Below are positions 33,106 to 47,152 of a stretch of 64,000 bases of DNA, one piece after another (the stretch's first letter is position 1; every line of letters begins with the position of its first letter). Source of the DNA: Manduca sexta. Its lineage: Eukaryota; Arthropoda; Insecta; Lepidoptera; Sphingidae. The stretch covers positions 4,576,913 to 4,640,912 of the forward strand of contig NC_051131.1 in the NCBI RefSeq assembly GCF_014839805.1, read 5' to 3'. The notes under the pieces are model-generated. The model did not search any database. It saw only the letters and a program-made list of their open reading frames with translations, and was not told where the DNA came from. Made by a program: the position numbers and the translations under genes.

Positions 33106-34014
33106 GATCTAAAGGTACTCTCAACACGAATATGTAACAACTCATTATAAGAAGTTAGAAAAGGGGTCTCAAAACTTGTATAATTTTCTCTCAGCTTATT
33201 AATTCCAGCAAACAGTATTTTCTCAGAGCGTTCGTTCTTTGTAACCAAACGTAATGGCCCATAAGGCATCTACTTTCTATGGCCAGGGCACTAAAAGAGA
33301 AGTAATCGATTTACTGCTATAACCAGTTGATCACCCGCCATTTGCACGGCTCTACCCAAGCTGTGGCATAAAGAACATAGAGGACACTGGCTTTGGCACC
33401 AAGCTATGATAGTTCCAGATCGAAAAAATTGCGAGGCAAGTGACTTACTACATCACAAAAATGTTCGTAATAAATATTACAATAATCGGTTACATGCAAT
33501 TAAACATTTAACTATTCTACAATTAGAGACGACTTTACTATACGTCCGGGGAATTTTAATTAACATAAATAAATGTCAAATCAAAGTTTATGAACGATAG
33601 TTGACACGATGTATCATGATAATTTATTACAATGTTAAATACTGGCTTAAAATGCGTGTTTGTTTTTGCTTTTCCATGGTTATTAAAACTTGAACAGCCG
33701 AATAAGTTTTGATGTGAATATTAGGTCAGGTTTTTGGAATTCATTTTTTGTATAGCTATAATCCGACGTATTTAAATTTTAAAAACCATACATGCAGAAA
33801 TTAAACCTTAATTTTTTTGAAGTCAGTTAAAAATAAGTGTTTTTAGATTTAAATTTTATTGCATATATTTGTTCATGAATCATCACAAGATGTCATCTTT
33901 GTATGCTAAGATCGTTGGTCTGTGTAGATATTTGTTTTAAACTAGGTTGATGAATTTGCATGTTGCATTAGTATCATTTAAAGTTCTTGAGGTAGGTTTG
34001 TGTTTATACTGAAC

Positions 34015-34101
34015 ACTAGCTTTTGCTCGCGGCTCCTTCCGCGTAGTAAAGATTTTCCGGGATAAAAAACAAATATTCTTCAGCTTCATATATTAGTATA
34101 G
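34015..34101 (+). mobile_element. Short ACTAGC...GCTCC...CGCG repeat copy
   Basis: Head ACTAGCTTTTGCTCGCGGCT and tail TTCAGCTTCATATATTAGTA are both present, but nearly all of the interior is missing. It is an internally deleted copy of the element at 13438-14460. Confidence 0.65.
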
Positions 34102-37100
34102 GTAACTCATGTTTTATGTGTACAAAGTCGAGAGTAAACGCTATAAAGTGACTTATATACTTTAGAATTAATATTATGTATACTTTGTAATCACTCATAT
34201 AAAAATAAACATATACATAAAAAAATTACAAAATTTCGTTATATTTTATTATAATTACTCCATTGAAACGATTATTCGGTCAGCAAAATTCATTCTGATA
34301 CAAACACAAGAAAATATTACAGTTAGTGAGATTAATAATTTTTACAAAATATTAACATACTTTGATAGTTTTATATTCTTTTTAGGGGCATAAAGCATGC
34401 AACTTTTCATGGATAAGCTTTAACCGATACGCCTCGACTTTAAATATGGTAATAGTAAATAAAAAATGCTAAGCCCTATGTACCTTAGCCAACCACGCAG
34501 GTGAGATGACAAACTCATCCACAGAAGACATTCCTGAGGTTATTTTAAACTCAACTATTTAAAATACTAAAGTCACCATTTCAATTTAACACAACGTACT
34601 AATCATACGTGACTCACAAATTACACGTCTCATTGATGACCATCGCAAAATCACTCTAAATACAGATATCAATAAATCTGCAAATCATTAAACACGACAC
34701 AAATAGGAACAACACGACACATTCACGGTTTCGGACAGAGTCAGCCAAAGTAGCGCGTGCACTAGACAAATTGCTATTGTCAAACGACAGACGCGCACCA
34801 ACTCACAATATACTCTGATAAAACAGATAAGACAGCGTTCGCTAAAATCTTCTAGTCGTAAATTTCAGTCATGGGAGAATTTTGGGAGGCTTAAGCACCT
34901 TAAGATAAGTGAGATAAATCGGGCGCGTCGTATGAGGCCTGAGTGGTTATTAACAGAGGTTTTAGATGGACTTGATTATAAACTAGCATGCTATATTGTG
35001 AGTTTGAGTATACGATCTGAAAATAAGGAAACGATAATGAATTCAAAGATCTTAGAACAAATTATTACTGCAAATCATTAGCTTTTCAAGAGCATTTGCG
35101 ACGTTGAAGTAATTAAGGTGCAGTAGATTACTGAAGATGTTGCTGGTCAGTTGGGTTTACTAGAGCAAGCACCCTTTAGTGTAAAACTCTAGTAGGAATG
35201 CTTTGCGAGGTGCTACGAAGGGCGAGTAATCATAATACTAACACAATAGATACTGGCGATGAGTTTCTTCGGCGCAGCGAGTACCGGAAAGTAGATGTAA
35301 AGACGATCTACATGAGATAGGGCCGACGTAAAGGGGAGGCGTTTATGATGTGATTGGAAAGACTAGTTAAGAATAATTATCATAAAGTAAATAATTGCTT
35401 GTCAGCTGTTTGATAAATGTAGGTATCAAGCATGTAGAATGTAAAGCCCTGATTTATGTTAATGCCTTTGGCCCACAATATTTTCCATTCAGTTTTGTTT
35501 TGTATGAATACAAACATACAATTAAACGACATTAATTTGAATATTTAATTAATTTACCAGTAATAATGCTCACACACTTTCAATGACTAAGATTTCAAAT
35601 GGATGTTGTCGACTACGATGCAATATCCAAACCCCACTTATTTAGATCGAAGTTGCATTTGATCTTCGAATTTATGCTAGTTTTGGACATACAGCTTCTC
35701 AGCTATAGGTCCTTGGAAGGATCAACAAGCTGTCACTCATTGATCGAGCATCCCGTTTGCTGACATAAAATTAGAAGTATTATAGGCTTACAATATCAAA
35801 TAGCAGCTTAAAAGAATGAATTAGAATATTAAAATTATTCCGACTTGATTTTCTCAAAAATGAACTGAGAATTGCTCAACTTGAAAAAAATGCTACTGTT
35901 ACTAACTCGTCGGATACACTTCAAACGGGAACTTTACTGTAGAAGGTCACTGACCATAACAAATACTCATAATAACAGATTTACGAATGGAATGATGAAC
36001 TCACCCATGAATCGAATCAACTTTAGTGTGGCATTGTTATTTCTTTAACATATTCAAAATTGGGTAACCACCAAGATTTACAACAGTATGGCCTATTTAA
36101 GGAAAATAAATTTCTACTGCATAGAAAGAAAGAAAAACGATTTATTTAACAGTTCAGCGCCAAAGTTTATTTTTAACCGACTTAAGAAAAGACGAGACTT
36201 TTAATTGAACGGGGTACATGTATTTTATAAGGTATGCGCCTACTCCGATCGATACTTGTTAATCAAATTACTGAATTCTAATTTTGTTTAGTGGAAGCTT
36301 ATTAATTCAAAAAACCTAAATAACTTGAGCACATCGAACAAAATCGTTAAGGTTTAATCGAAGGATGATGTAAACGTAAACTTAATATTATACTAATGCA
36401 TGGCTACATATACCGTTAAAAAATTACACGTCATGAAAATATTGTAAAATCATTGAAGTTATATTACGACTAGGTACAGTAATGAATGTGCGACTTCCCG
36501 ACAAGTCATTGCCCTATGAGAATACAAAATGCACCAATGAATAATCCAATCATTAAGATCATGCGATAGCGTCTCTGCAGAAATAATCTGAATTATTGAT
36601 GTTGAATACTTTGAAGTCAATTAACAAAGCAAAAGTATATATATGAGATTTTGCTCATACACTTTCAACGATTTAAACGACATTTTCAAACGATGTGATT
36701 ATATTAAAATATACTTTTAATATGATATAAAATTTGATCTATTAAATATTTTTCTTTGGTTTAATAACAGCCGACACCGTGACTATTCTATATTACATCA
36801 TTTCATTCACAAAGGTGTACGTTAAAACAGCGTCCTAAATGGAGAGTAAATAAATAAGAAGATGCAAGTACATGAACACGAGTCCGGCAGCTATTTAGCA
36901 ACATCAAAAGTAACCGGAAATCTCTGCGCCGCTGTAAAAAGAAAAGATATAACAATCGTAAAATCTTGCCAAAGGAAACGATAGTGTAGAGTTTTTAATG
37001 TTACATTTTAATGTTTTTAATGTTTAATTATCTTAGTGTAACGGAATAATTTCCTTAAGAATGGAAAGATTTCATGGCGGTTTCAAAATTGCTGTCTTTT

Positions 37101-38034
37101 GCTCTATACATTATAAACATTCTAACTTCTAGAATTACTTACTATTTTTAAAATAAGAGCATATAACTTTTCTTCCTTAGCGGTGGTCCGGGGATAATTT
37201 AGAGTTAATTGCCGTTTAGTTGTAGCTATATTATTTGCATCAGAAGAAAAGATCAGTATAACGGCTGATAAAGTAGCAGAAAGAGAATTGCTGAACAGTA
37301 GACGGATAACGTATGTTTATTGTTTGTAGTACACCTAGGTGCTTCTAGCGGTATACTTTTAAAAATAATGATATTTTTATTGACATCGTTAATCAATCGA
37401 TAAACCTGACTTGCTTTTTTGGATCGTATCAGTTGCATTTCAATAACTGTATATATTAATATTATTGCAAGCCTAAAAGCCGTTTGCATTGGCCGTGAAT
37501 AACAAGGTCCATGTTTTATACCATATCAGCTAAACCTCGTGCTGGAATTAAAGATTTTTTTGGGGGTTCCATTAAGGTATATTGACTGCAAGATTAACTA
37601 TAACTTGTAGTACAACGACATGTTATTTCGATTCCATAAAAGGATGTAAGGTCAGAATTACGAAACGGCAACCAATATCACCTATAAAGTAAAAAGAAAA
37701 TAAAGTAACACTTTGTAAGAAATTCAATCATAACTCGTTATGTTTACTTATAATTTGTTTTACTAATGAATAAAGCTGTGCCAGCCAAGTAATCTGCTTA
37801 ATTAGTGTTGATGTAGCAACTGCGCACTTCTGTATCTAGGAACGCAGTATTTAGTTTAAATTTGGCGACCTTGGGTTATATCATACTTTAGCAAATCTAA
37901 TAAATCAACAAAGCTTAGGAAAATTTGTTGTATGATTTTTATTAATTAAAAAGGTAATTGCCGTATTAATAAAGCTTTATCTTATTAGTCTGTGAATTAG
38001 AAAAATATTGATTATAATGTTAAAAGAAGTATAC

Positions 38035-38106
38035 CTCACATTTTGGTGGTTTTCCGACAATCCCACATAAGGACAGGCGCCTCACCAGTGAGACGTCTCT
38101 TTCCAT
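38035..38106 (-). CDS. Candidate alternative first coding exon of the RGS7-like gene (24 codons)
   Basis: On the minus strand an ATG at 38106 reads MERDVSLVRRLSLCGIVGKP then PKCE and ends at GAG|GTATAC in phase 0, the same phase required by RGS7-like exon 2. The upstream minus-strand sequence is GC-rich (GCGCGCCCGGGTGGCGGGGG), like a 5' UTR near a start site. An internal CTG|GTGAGG is also a good donor, so the exon could be shorter. I know no homologue of the peptide, so this rests on frame, phase and composition only. Confidence 0.3.
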
Positions 38107-38809
38107 GAACACAGACACAAATCAGTCGAAAGTTGGCCCCCGCCACCCGGGCGCGCTCTGCGTTCGCTCGCTTTGACTCAATTAACACTCATTACTATCA
38201 GCTCGACCTCCACAATTGATTGCTTCTCTCCATCTTTGGACTTTACCGAACTATATTGTATCTGTATGCTTAATAGGTTTTTCAACATTCACAAGGTCAA
38301 AGCTAGTTTCGTTGTATTTAAACTTCAGCGCAAAATATTACAGCAAATAAAAACAGAAAAAAAGAATCTAAGCAAAATGGTAAGAAGGAACCCAACGAAC
38401 TACATAAGGAACAGAGAGTGTTGTGTCGTAACGTAGGTGCCCGGGTAACGAGCAGCCGCTCGATGAGACGGCCCGATGTTCCATTATGTAACAACCGAGA
38501 ACCGCTATCTAAGCACTAACTCGCAACGGCTAGCTGGCGACTAGGAAAATAATCTTTAAACTCATTAAGCAATTACATTCTAGTACACCTAAGAATATAG
38601 AACGTTTTAATGACTAACCGACAGAGCATCGGAGCAGTCGGACGCGCAACACACGACCGTCGGTTACGGGTAGACACCGAGGTAGAATTTCCAATCGGGA
38701 TAGAGTCCAGAAAATCAAAGGTGTGGTGAGTGGTGAGACAGATCCCGGCCGGATTATAGCGACCGTTTCGAGTGTGATAACGTTACCTATGTATCGTCAT
38801 GAACGTGGG

Positions 38810-39260
38810 GCAGAGGGCGGGCGGATAACGCGGGGCGCGAGGCGCGGCGCGCGCGGCCCGAGCCGGCTCCCTAGCGCCGCAGACAAAGCGCGCGCCAGCA
38901 CCGGACCGGCGGGGCTCGGCGGAGCTCAGCGCGGCGCGGCTCGGCGCGGTTCCGGGCCGGATACTTTACCTAGCGTGAGTCGCGTGAGGCGAGCGGCGGT
39001 GCGCGTCGGTGCGCGAGGCGCGGCGCGGTCGGGCGCGGGCGTCGGGCGCGGTCGAGCTGCGGTCAGCGGTCGCGGCGCGGCGCGGCCATGACGGCGGCGC
39101 GGCAGGCGGCGACGACTCGCGCACTGCCGCCGCGGCGCCGGCCTGCCGCGCCCGCCGCCGCACACCCGCCCGCGCACGCGCGCTGCATCGCCGCCGCGCG
39201 CCGCCCGGCCACCCGACCGCCCGCCCAGCGCCACCGAGCGAATTGATCAGCCGGATCCTC
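38810..39260 (-). promoter_or_regulatory. CpG island with a possible non-coding first exon of the RGS7-like gene
   Basis: About 450 bp of extreme GC and CpG density in AT-rich surroundings. On the minus strand a donor CTAG|GTAAAG ends a possible untranslated exon at 38970. Long open frames exist on both strands but are composition artefacts (Arg/Ala/Pro/Gly only). The position upstream of the RGS7-like gene suggests its main promoter; a divergent plus-strand transcript is not excluded. Confidence 0.4.
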
Positions 39261-39279
39261 GATTGCAATGAAATTTATG

Positions 39280-42200
39280 ACAGGTCGTGGATCTATTATC
39301 GACGTGATACCATCGAAGCCGCGGATCATAATTGGCCCGAGAGTCGATAAAGGCTCAGATTTCGTAATTGGAAGTGAATTACTTTCCCGTTTTCCTATCG
39401 ATGTTAATTGGCTTTGTATGATAAGCACGCAGTGTTAACGTGATAATTAGATTTTGAAACGGCTTATCAGATGCAGTCGGTTAAATCATGCAGTCGATGC
39501 GATTTATTTCACACACCATTAACATAAAGCAGACATGATACGAAACTTCTCGTACTTGCGTGCTTTTAGCGTAAACACGTTACATACGTGTGCATATCGT
39601 ACTGGCTATCAAGATATTATCTACCGAACAAAAAATAATTCTAAAACTAGCTTTCATGAAATTACCGACCATTCATCACGCTCTTAATTGTTGGAGTATT
39701 CGTTAAGAACGAACTTTAATAACATAATTGCTAGCTAACCGCAAGCACTTTTGCGAGGTAGTATCCCTAACTGCAAACAGATGTTGTATAAGGTATGGTT
39801 TCACGAGCAATATACACACAAATGATAGACATCAGCTCGCAGCGGATCGCGTCGGGCAATTTATGCAAGCCGTTACATTGTTCATGCCGGCTGAGCAATC
39901 CGATTTGTAATACCTATTACCTATTTCTATTCAAAATATACTACTGTAAGATATGACCGCATTGATATAAAATGTTAATGAGCTTAAACTATTATCAATT
40001 TATAAAAATTGATAAATCAAAACTGTGTTAAGAATGCTTGACCCAAGAATCGTAGAAGAAATATTGCACTAGTGCAAATCGTGATAAATCGTTTACACCA
40101 ATGGTTTACACCAACATCTGTTCTGTTGCTAAACGTATTTTAAACTACTCTAATTATGCATCGTTTCGCGGTAAAAGTAACCTATATTATTCCAAGATAT
40201 GATCAAGATGTAATCAATTGGTGTATAGCAGATTAAACAGTTTATTCAAATTAAACTATTTTTCGAATTTTATCGCGGTTTCTGTATTTAATTTTCTCCC
40301 GACGTTTCGTAGACTTTGCAGCCATGACCACGAAGGCTAACATTCGTGTTAACACAAGAAATCATTATTTACTAAAATTTTCACAAACTTTAACATTAAT
40401 TTAACGATTAATAGGTATCAGTGGCGAAAAGTCCATATACTCCGATTCCTGTCGGCTTTCCTTTCGTAATTTTTGTGAAATCTAATTATCATTTTCTAAT
40501 AATAAATGCGTCTTGAGTTGCAAATGCATATAAGTATCTAAGTATATATTATGTCAGCTTCCATTCGAAAAAATTCACCCATCAGCACTGATAGGTATTG
40601 CGTTATATAAAAATTATATTAAAATACATAAAAATGGTACACTTCCTGTGCTTTGGGTATCTGGTGGATTCTGTTTCCCATTTAGATTAAGAAAAAAAAC
40701 TGCATAAAATTTTCCTATAATAATACACCTATCGTCGAAGTCTTCATATTGATTTGGCATCGAGAAAGCTAAAACTATACTTACCTAAATAATTTTGGCA
40801 CTGAAACAGTTATTGGCAACGATAAATCTCAGAAATGGTATATTCATATCCCGGAACCAAATATGTATACCTACATATATAAATTTGTAACAGGCAGATG
40901 TTTGTATATTATAGATATTGAAGAAATGCTAATGTGTGAGGTCTTTATAAAAGCTATAGAAACGAAAACAATTTTTTTTTTAATATTAGTCTATCTGCAT
41001 ATTTTTAAATGAATCACGCAAAAACTGTTGCATGGAATTTAATGCAGTTTCCACCATTGTATTGCTAGAGGTCTAATTTAAAATATATGCTCCATTTTAA
41101 AACTTTTTCACACTGGTGGAACCGCGGGCATGAGGTAGTATTAACAAACTTTTGGACATGACGCCCAAATACTTATATGCTTATCATTATTGAATATAAA
41201 TTTAATTTAAACTATTTTTCTTTATGACATTTTGCAAAAATCTTATTATAAGTACGGGGCCTTTCAAGTATTACGTAACGCAAATTTTGAAGATTTTTCA
41301 AACCGAAGCGTTTTCCTGTATCCCCCTCCCCCCTTCAAAAGTTATGTATCTGTAAAGTGACCATATTTTTGTAATATTCACAATTATTTTACGCAAAATA
41401 CCGGAAAGTCTCTAAAAAACCTTTGTTATTGTTTTAAAATAAAAAAAAAAAATGTTACATAACGCTTTGTTCCTACAAACAAGAGACCTCCCTCCCGCCC
41501 CTGTAACGCATCGTCACGTTTTACAAGGCCCCCTCCCCCCTAAACTGCGTTACGTAATACTTGAACGGCCCCTAATATTTAATTACCGTCGTCTTTATGC
41601 TGCAGTGTACTAAAAGAATTGAAGTTAAGTATCTACTTGCATTGAATCAGGTCTACTTGTCTATGGTTGGTATCGTTTTTGGCCGGTTGCAAAACTTTGG
41701 AGTTTCATAACTCATAGTGGAAAAATAACATGCGGGACACCTTTATGACCTATTTTAATGTCCATTCCTATGCATGCCCATTTTATGCAGTAACAGAATA
41801 CAGCTCTATCATTACAAAAATAGACGGAATTAAATTATATAAGCTCCCGCGGATGCACACTGTCACAATTGCGATGACAAAATGTCACAGGATATTCCGA
41901 CATTTGGTATTACTGTAATGTCTTAGATATAGTGGGCAAACCCAATCAATATTAAAGAAATTTAGAGACAACTACACGCAGTATAACGTAAATGACTTAT
42001 ACGTATCATCGCTGAAAACAGGTTGCAATTGCAATTAAATCGTGGATAATTTTTTTATAAGATTCAGATAACAAACTTATAATTCAAATATTACGTAAAA
42101 CAATTTCTCGATTTGACTCAATAACAACAGATACAACTTAAAGTCCGCGGATAACCGTAGCGACTTATTAAAAATTAAAAAAAAAGTCGACAATATCACA

Positions 42201-45200
42201 ATTGATTAATAGTTATAACTCATAGTACTTATTTGGAAACTTTGTAAAGAAAAAAGCGTATAATAAGGACCCTTTACTGCTGGATACATTAAAATATAGG
42301 AATTCTTAATACTCCTTTTTAGATTTGCTGACAAAGCGAAAGAGGTTCACAGAGACATAGCTCGCTGCTTACTGCATTCACATAATTTTTTTAAGAGTCC
42401 CCGTTAATTATAACGAAATGGAATTCAGTTTTATATAAAATAGTCCCTTAACTTCGTGTTGATTTACTTATTTCTATATAATCGCCTCCTTTTTAAGGAA
42501 TAATACAGTCTTTGAGTCTGAAAAAGTTCTTTCATGCGCAAACTGCGTGCAAAGCTTTAATTTGGCACATGGATAAATCATGTTCTGGATTGAAATAGTT
42601 TTATTCGGGAAAAAATCACACCAATCTAGGTGCGAGCCACACCAAATAATTAATATGTCAACATCCTAATTCTAGCAATAGCAAAATGCGACAATACATA
42701 ATCTATATAATATTATAAAGAGGATTTTTTGTACAGGCTAATTTCTGGAACTACTGAACCGATTTCGATTTTTTTTACATTAGGAAGCTACATTACTCCT
42801 GAGTGCTATTAGTATACGCAAAGTATTGAATCTGCAAAATGCAATTTTGCAGATTCGATAGCATACGTAGGGACCGTCGAAATATTTATCGGACGGAGTC
42901 GCGAGTTAAAGTTAGTAAGCAATAAAATAACAACGATCAAAACAACCCACCGTTAGTTAGCCGATTTGTAGGTAAGCTAGCATACAATTCGTGTTCATTA
43001 TTCACAGATCTGCAATTAAAAGATAAACATTAGCACGTATTCGCGTAGTAATTCACAGCAATGAGCATTGTAAACACGATAGTAAACATAACATTCGCCG
43101 ACTACACTAGATAAGTTATAGTTTTGCTTTATAATTTAGTTGTAAGAACTCAACGATGCTGGGAAATACGTTGAAGCTTTAGTGATTATTTAACGCATCA
43201 GATGGGAATGATTGTCAATATAATTAAATATCTCTACAGACAAGTTTGTTGGGGGTAATTTTGCAGTGGTAGTAAATTAAGTGCCTATTTGTGGATAATA
43301 ATATTAACATTGGCTTAGCAGTGTTGCGAAAACGCTATTACCTCGATTATATCCATTGACAGTTTATGACTAATATTTATTGAGAAATCAGTTTCTATGT
43401 TATTTATGTCTATATCCTTGAACGTTTAGGTAGGTAGAATGGCCACTAATGCAAGCATATATCCTGTGCAACATATTATGGTATATAAGTAACTACACAT
43501 ACGTATGTCGACAGATTTTACATTGAGCACAAATCTTAATCCCAGACAACAGAGGTATATTTAAAAAAAAGTAAAACAGCGTACCCGAATGAAATATAAC
43601 CCTCTAATAAATTGGGAAAATCTAAAAATTGAACGTTGACCAGCAAATATAACATGGAAAAAGGTAATGATTTCTAAGAAACTCATAAAAATGCTTAAAC
43701 TTGACTCTCGCGTGTCTTGAAACGCCCGTCGTACAGAGGTGTTTCCTAAAACCTGAGCAAATGGAGCCGATGTCACGCAATCCGGCTGTCTTGATCGATA
43801 CGGAGTCATTCGCCTCGGCAGACGCTTACTACATTCGCCAGTTTTATATTTAGATGTTGTGGCTGACTAGTAACCGATCGGTGCCGCAAAACCTAAACTA
43901 CGATTTATAGTATCGTGTTTACGTACCTGCGGTGAAAATATTTACGAATCCTTGACTTTGAGTTTTATACAAACACGGACGGTAAACACTTGGGTTTTAA
44001 TTTAATTTTATGAATGAATATCAGTTTCGTAGCTTTGCACGCAAAGTAAATACTTTTGGAAATGTACGATGATTTTATTGGAACTAATTTGACGAATACT
44101 CTATCGACAATTACGAAAAATTACGTAACGTTGGTTAACAAATAGATGCTATCTGATTAACAATTCGCTATATGTGACTACCTGGATAGTAGTCGAGTAG
44201 ATATCGAACTACAATATTGTGCATTTATTATTATAAGGAAAAATTCACCTGATTTATTTTGCCTTTGTTTAATTTATTTAATAACTTAATAACTAATTTT
44301 AGCGTTTTATATTTTTTATATAGAATGTGTGTGTAAAGTATGTGTGTATATAAGTACGTGTGCATTAAATTTTTTTGTGAAAATCTTCATCTATCAATTA
44401 AAGTATTGCGATGTATAATTCTTTGGAGAACCAAAATAAATAACACGCCTAATTAATATTTGTTAACATAATATATAATATCAAGCCCTGGACAGAACAA
44501 CTTGGCGTGTATTTCAAGAGACTTACACTTGACTACTTATGAATTATCACGATTCACTCATATTGAAATAACAGCTTATACACAGAGGTAACTCAATAAA
44601 TTGTTTTTTTATATCAGAGCTCGGCAAAGCGGCTTCACTGCACCTGATATTTTAATAATATGTCACTGCCTTAGCCTATATATCGGTAGAATTTAGGTTT
44701 AATTAGTGAATATCTAAATTATGTTTGCCGGTCAGCCATTCCTAAGTCCGGCAAACTCAACATACTGCACCCCCCCCCCCCCGCGGCAATTTGTCGCGGC
44801 CCTAGGTAAATAGTTAAGTGTGTATTCCCCAAGGTTGTAATAACACATAGGAGCCTATGAGGGACTAGTGAACATTTCCGCTCCACTTCACTCCGCCTCT
44901 CCTAACACTTCCTCTTCCTTCCCCTTCTTTCCTCCCCTATTTCTCCTCTTCCTCCAGGGTCCCGCAGTCGTCGAGGGGAACCAGTATACCGTTCGTAAGT
45001 TTCCCTCGGTGTTGACAGCGGGGTCTGTACTTAAAAAAAAAAACAACACACTGAAGCCAGCCGCCCCCATGCAGGTTGAGTGGTAGTGGTAGATCACTTT
45101 CTGTACGAAAACAAAAAAAAGGCAAAAGTGCTTTGCGTCGCCTTGAGACCTATGCTTAGGACTGGCGCCCAAAATTTTGCCGCCCCTTGACGCTCTGCGC

Positions 45201-46350
45201 AATTTCCCGCCTGTCACCCTTAGATCGGATTCTGAGTAGAAGAGGCTTGTGCTCAGCAGTGGGTAGTATATAATACAGGGCTAGTATTATCATTATTCAA
45301 ATTGGAACTTACGGAAAAGAACCAAAACACAAACTATGGTCCGACTCTCTTTTAACCTGATTATTTTCAAACTTTAGTCCCCTGAATTTGGTTCAAAATT
45401 TTCGCGAAAGGATCCGACGGGAACATAATATTTGCAAGTATCTTGCCGAGAAGAGGGCAACTCTACACTCTTGACTGGCAGATTCATTGTAAATAATTTG
45501 GATTTCTGGTAAGAACACTTAAAAATCTCCATTATTATAATAAATAATTATTTAGTTTTCTATAATCACAAAACATCTGTCATATATATCACATCTAGGA
45601 GAGGACAAGCCGTGGTCCATACCCCAGGCGACGAATTCAGAGGGCGGCAAATTGAAACTCGGCAGACAAATACACAACTCACTAACGCAAGTTGGACTTC
45701 TGAGACGTCCAGTACATTAAACACATAAATTATTTTCCGCGGGGCGCGAATTGATGAAAAAGGTAAAAATATAGGTAGGCGAAAGCGGCACTTTCCAAAA
45801 TTTTCTCTGCCTCGAAAAAGTTCAAGATCCGGGGCTGCTACTGACACGGAACAGATACGATTTACATGACTTGAGACAATGGACGACTTAGTACAAATAC
45901 AAAAGAATTTACGTCTACCCTTTCAATTCGATAAGCCTAATAGTTTCGCCGAGTATGTGGACTGGATTTTCCTTGTCCATTGCTAAATTTTTTATGTTCT
46001 CATTTCAAAAATACAAATCATTTTTATTGTCGTATTTATTGTTTAATAAATGAAACAAGTCTATTGTACATCATATAATTTATTGTGATATACAAACGTA
46101 CAGCATTTGCAATACACGTGAACAATATAAGTTTCACATAAATAACATTATGCATAAAATATAAAAATTATGGTAATCTCCACTATTTGTCTACTGGAAT
46201 GGTCTATAAATTCGTTATATTGCGTGGTTCGATTAGTATGTTCTACGGAGTAATATTATTTACCAATAATCGAATTACAAAGGAATTCCGCCATATTCAG
46301 TTTTTATTAAATTAATTATAATAAATTTCTGAAATTTCGTTATGCAATGC
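39280..46350. other. Intergenic DNA between the RGS7-like CpG island and GLOD4
   Basis: No supported gene. It contains the second Harbinger-like MITE (41256-41572), a retroelement-like stretch near 42700-42920 (ACTACTGAACCGATTTCGAT), a 13-base C run (44770-44782) and a pyrimidine-rich stretch (44880-44960) within a degraded repeat. The remainder shows nothing I can name. Confidence 0.55.
41256..41572 (-). mobile_element. PIF/Harbinger-like MITE, copy 2 (inverted relative to copy 1)
   Basis: It begins GGGGCCTTTCAAGTATTACG and ends CGTAATACTTGAACGGCCCC. Interior blocks (AAGATTTTTCAAACCGAAGC, CCCCCTTCAAAAGTTATGTA) are the reverse complement of the right side of copy 1. The flanks are TAC on the left and TAA on the right, close to a 3-bp duplication with one change. 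Confidence 0.7.
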
Positions 46351-46859
46351 CACCTATTTATTTGAAGCCTTTCAATTTTAAATTTATTTTAAGATCTCCG
46401 ATATAACAATACTAGCTTAGTTATGGCTACTAGCTTACTAGCCACATTATTGGGATTTAATGAATAGCGTGGAATAAACCCATGTATTATTAAGGCTGTC
46501 AAAAAAATAATTTATAAAATTAGACTTAATTTCATGCCAGTAAGGTCGCCCTTAAAGAGCTGCTGGTAAAAATAAATGGGATATAATGGAGTATTTGACT
46601 GGTATAACTTATAAGCAACAATTACTATTAAAATACTTTCAAAATACATAAAGCAGTTAACAAAAACATTAAGAGCTTTTAATTCAAGAATATAAAAGTA
46701 GAATAGTCTTCGTGTGATAAAAGTAAAAATATGTTAACAAAATGTGCATTAGTACTGAGCAGAAACTCAACCAGGTTGTACCTGGGTATAAACATTTTAA
46801 GACATAAACCAAAGAATATAGCTAAGTACCCTTGACCAAAGCGATATAACGTGACAAGT

Positions 46860-47152
46860 TTAAGCCCTCGACTTGTCCGATTTGATGAACTTGTCCAACT
46901 CGGCATCACTCGCCGGGTCGACTTGAGACAGTTGCCTGAAACTCTCATCGTCCACGAAGCAGATCTCGTGACCGTCAGGGTCTGCCAGGATAATGACGCG
47001 CACCGTCGCCTTGCCTGGCGTGTCCAGGGAAATGAGAGGCGTCAGGATAGTCCCCTTCGCTTCTTGGATCTTGTTGTCTATTATCGGCTGCTCGTCGAAG
47101 GGGCATGAGAATGCAATGCGGCCATATGCCTTGGCGTGGTTCACTGGCTCGC
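46860..47152 (-). CDS. GLOD4: GLOD4 exon 5 (terminal)
   Basis: Reads [40 protein letters not shown] and [20 protein letters not shown], ending SDKSRA and TAA at 46860-46862. It is shorter at the C-terminus than the vertebrate protein. Candidate AATAAA signals on the minus strand lie at 46357-46362 and 46383-46388. Confidence 0.95.

Larger units (their letters stand above)
31800..38034. other. AT-rich DNA upstream of RGS7-like coding exon 1
   Basis: If the candidate first exons at 38035-38106 or 38970-39260 are real, this is an intron; otherwise it is 5' flank. It contains repeat copies at 32965-33105 and 34015-34101. No coding exon is supported. Confidence 0.5.

Noticed and set aside
38723..39428. 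Open frames of 100-122 codons on both strands in the CpG island
   Set aside because: They consist almost only of Arg, Ala, Gly and Pro, occur in several frames at once and show no family resemblance.
44868..45217. Overlapping open frames on both strands near the pyrimidine-rich stretch
   Set aside because: Low-complexity sequence with no splice signals or recognisable domain, lying in repeat-like DNA.
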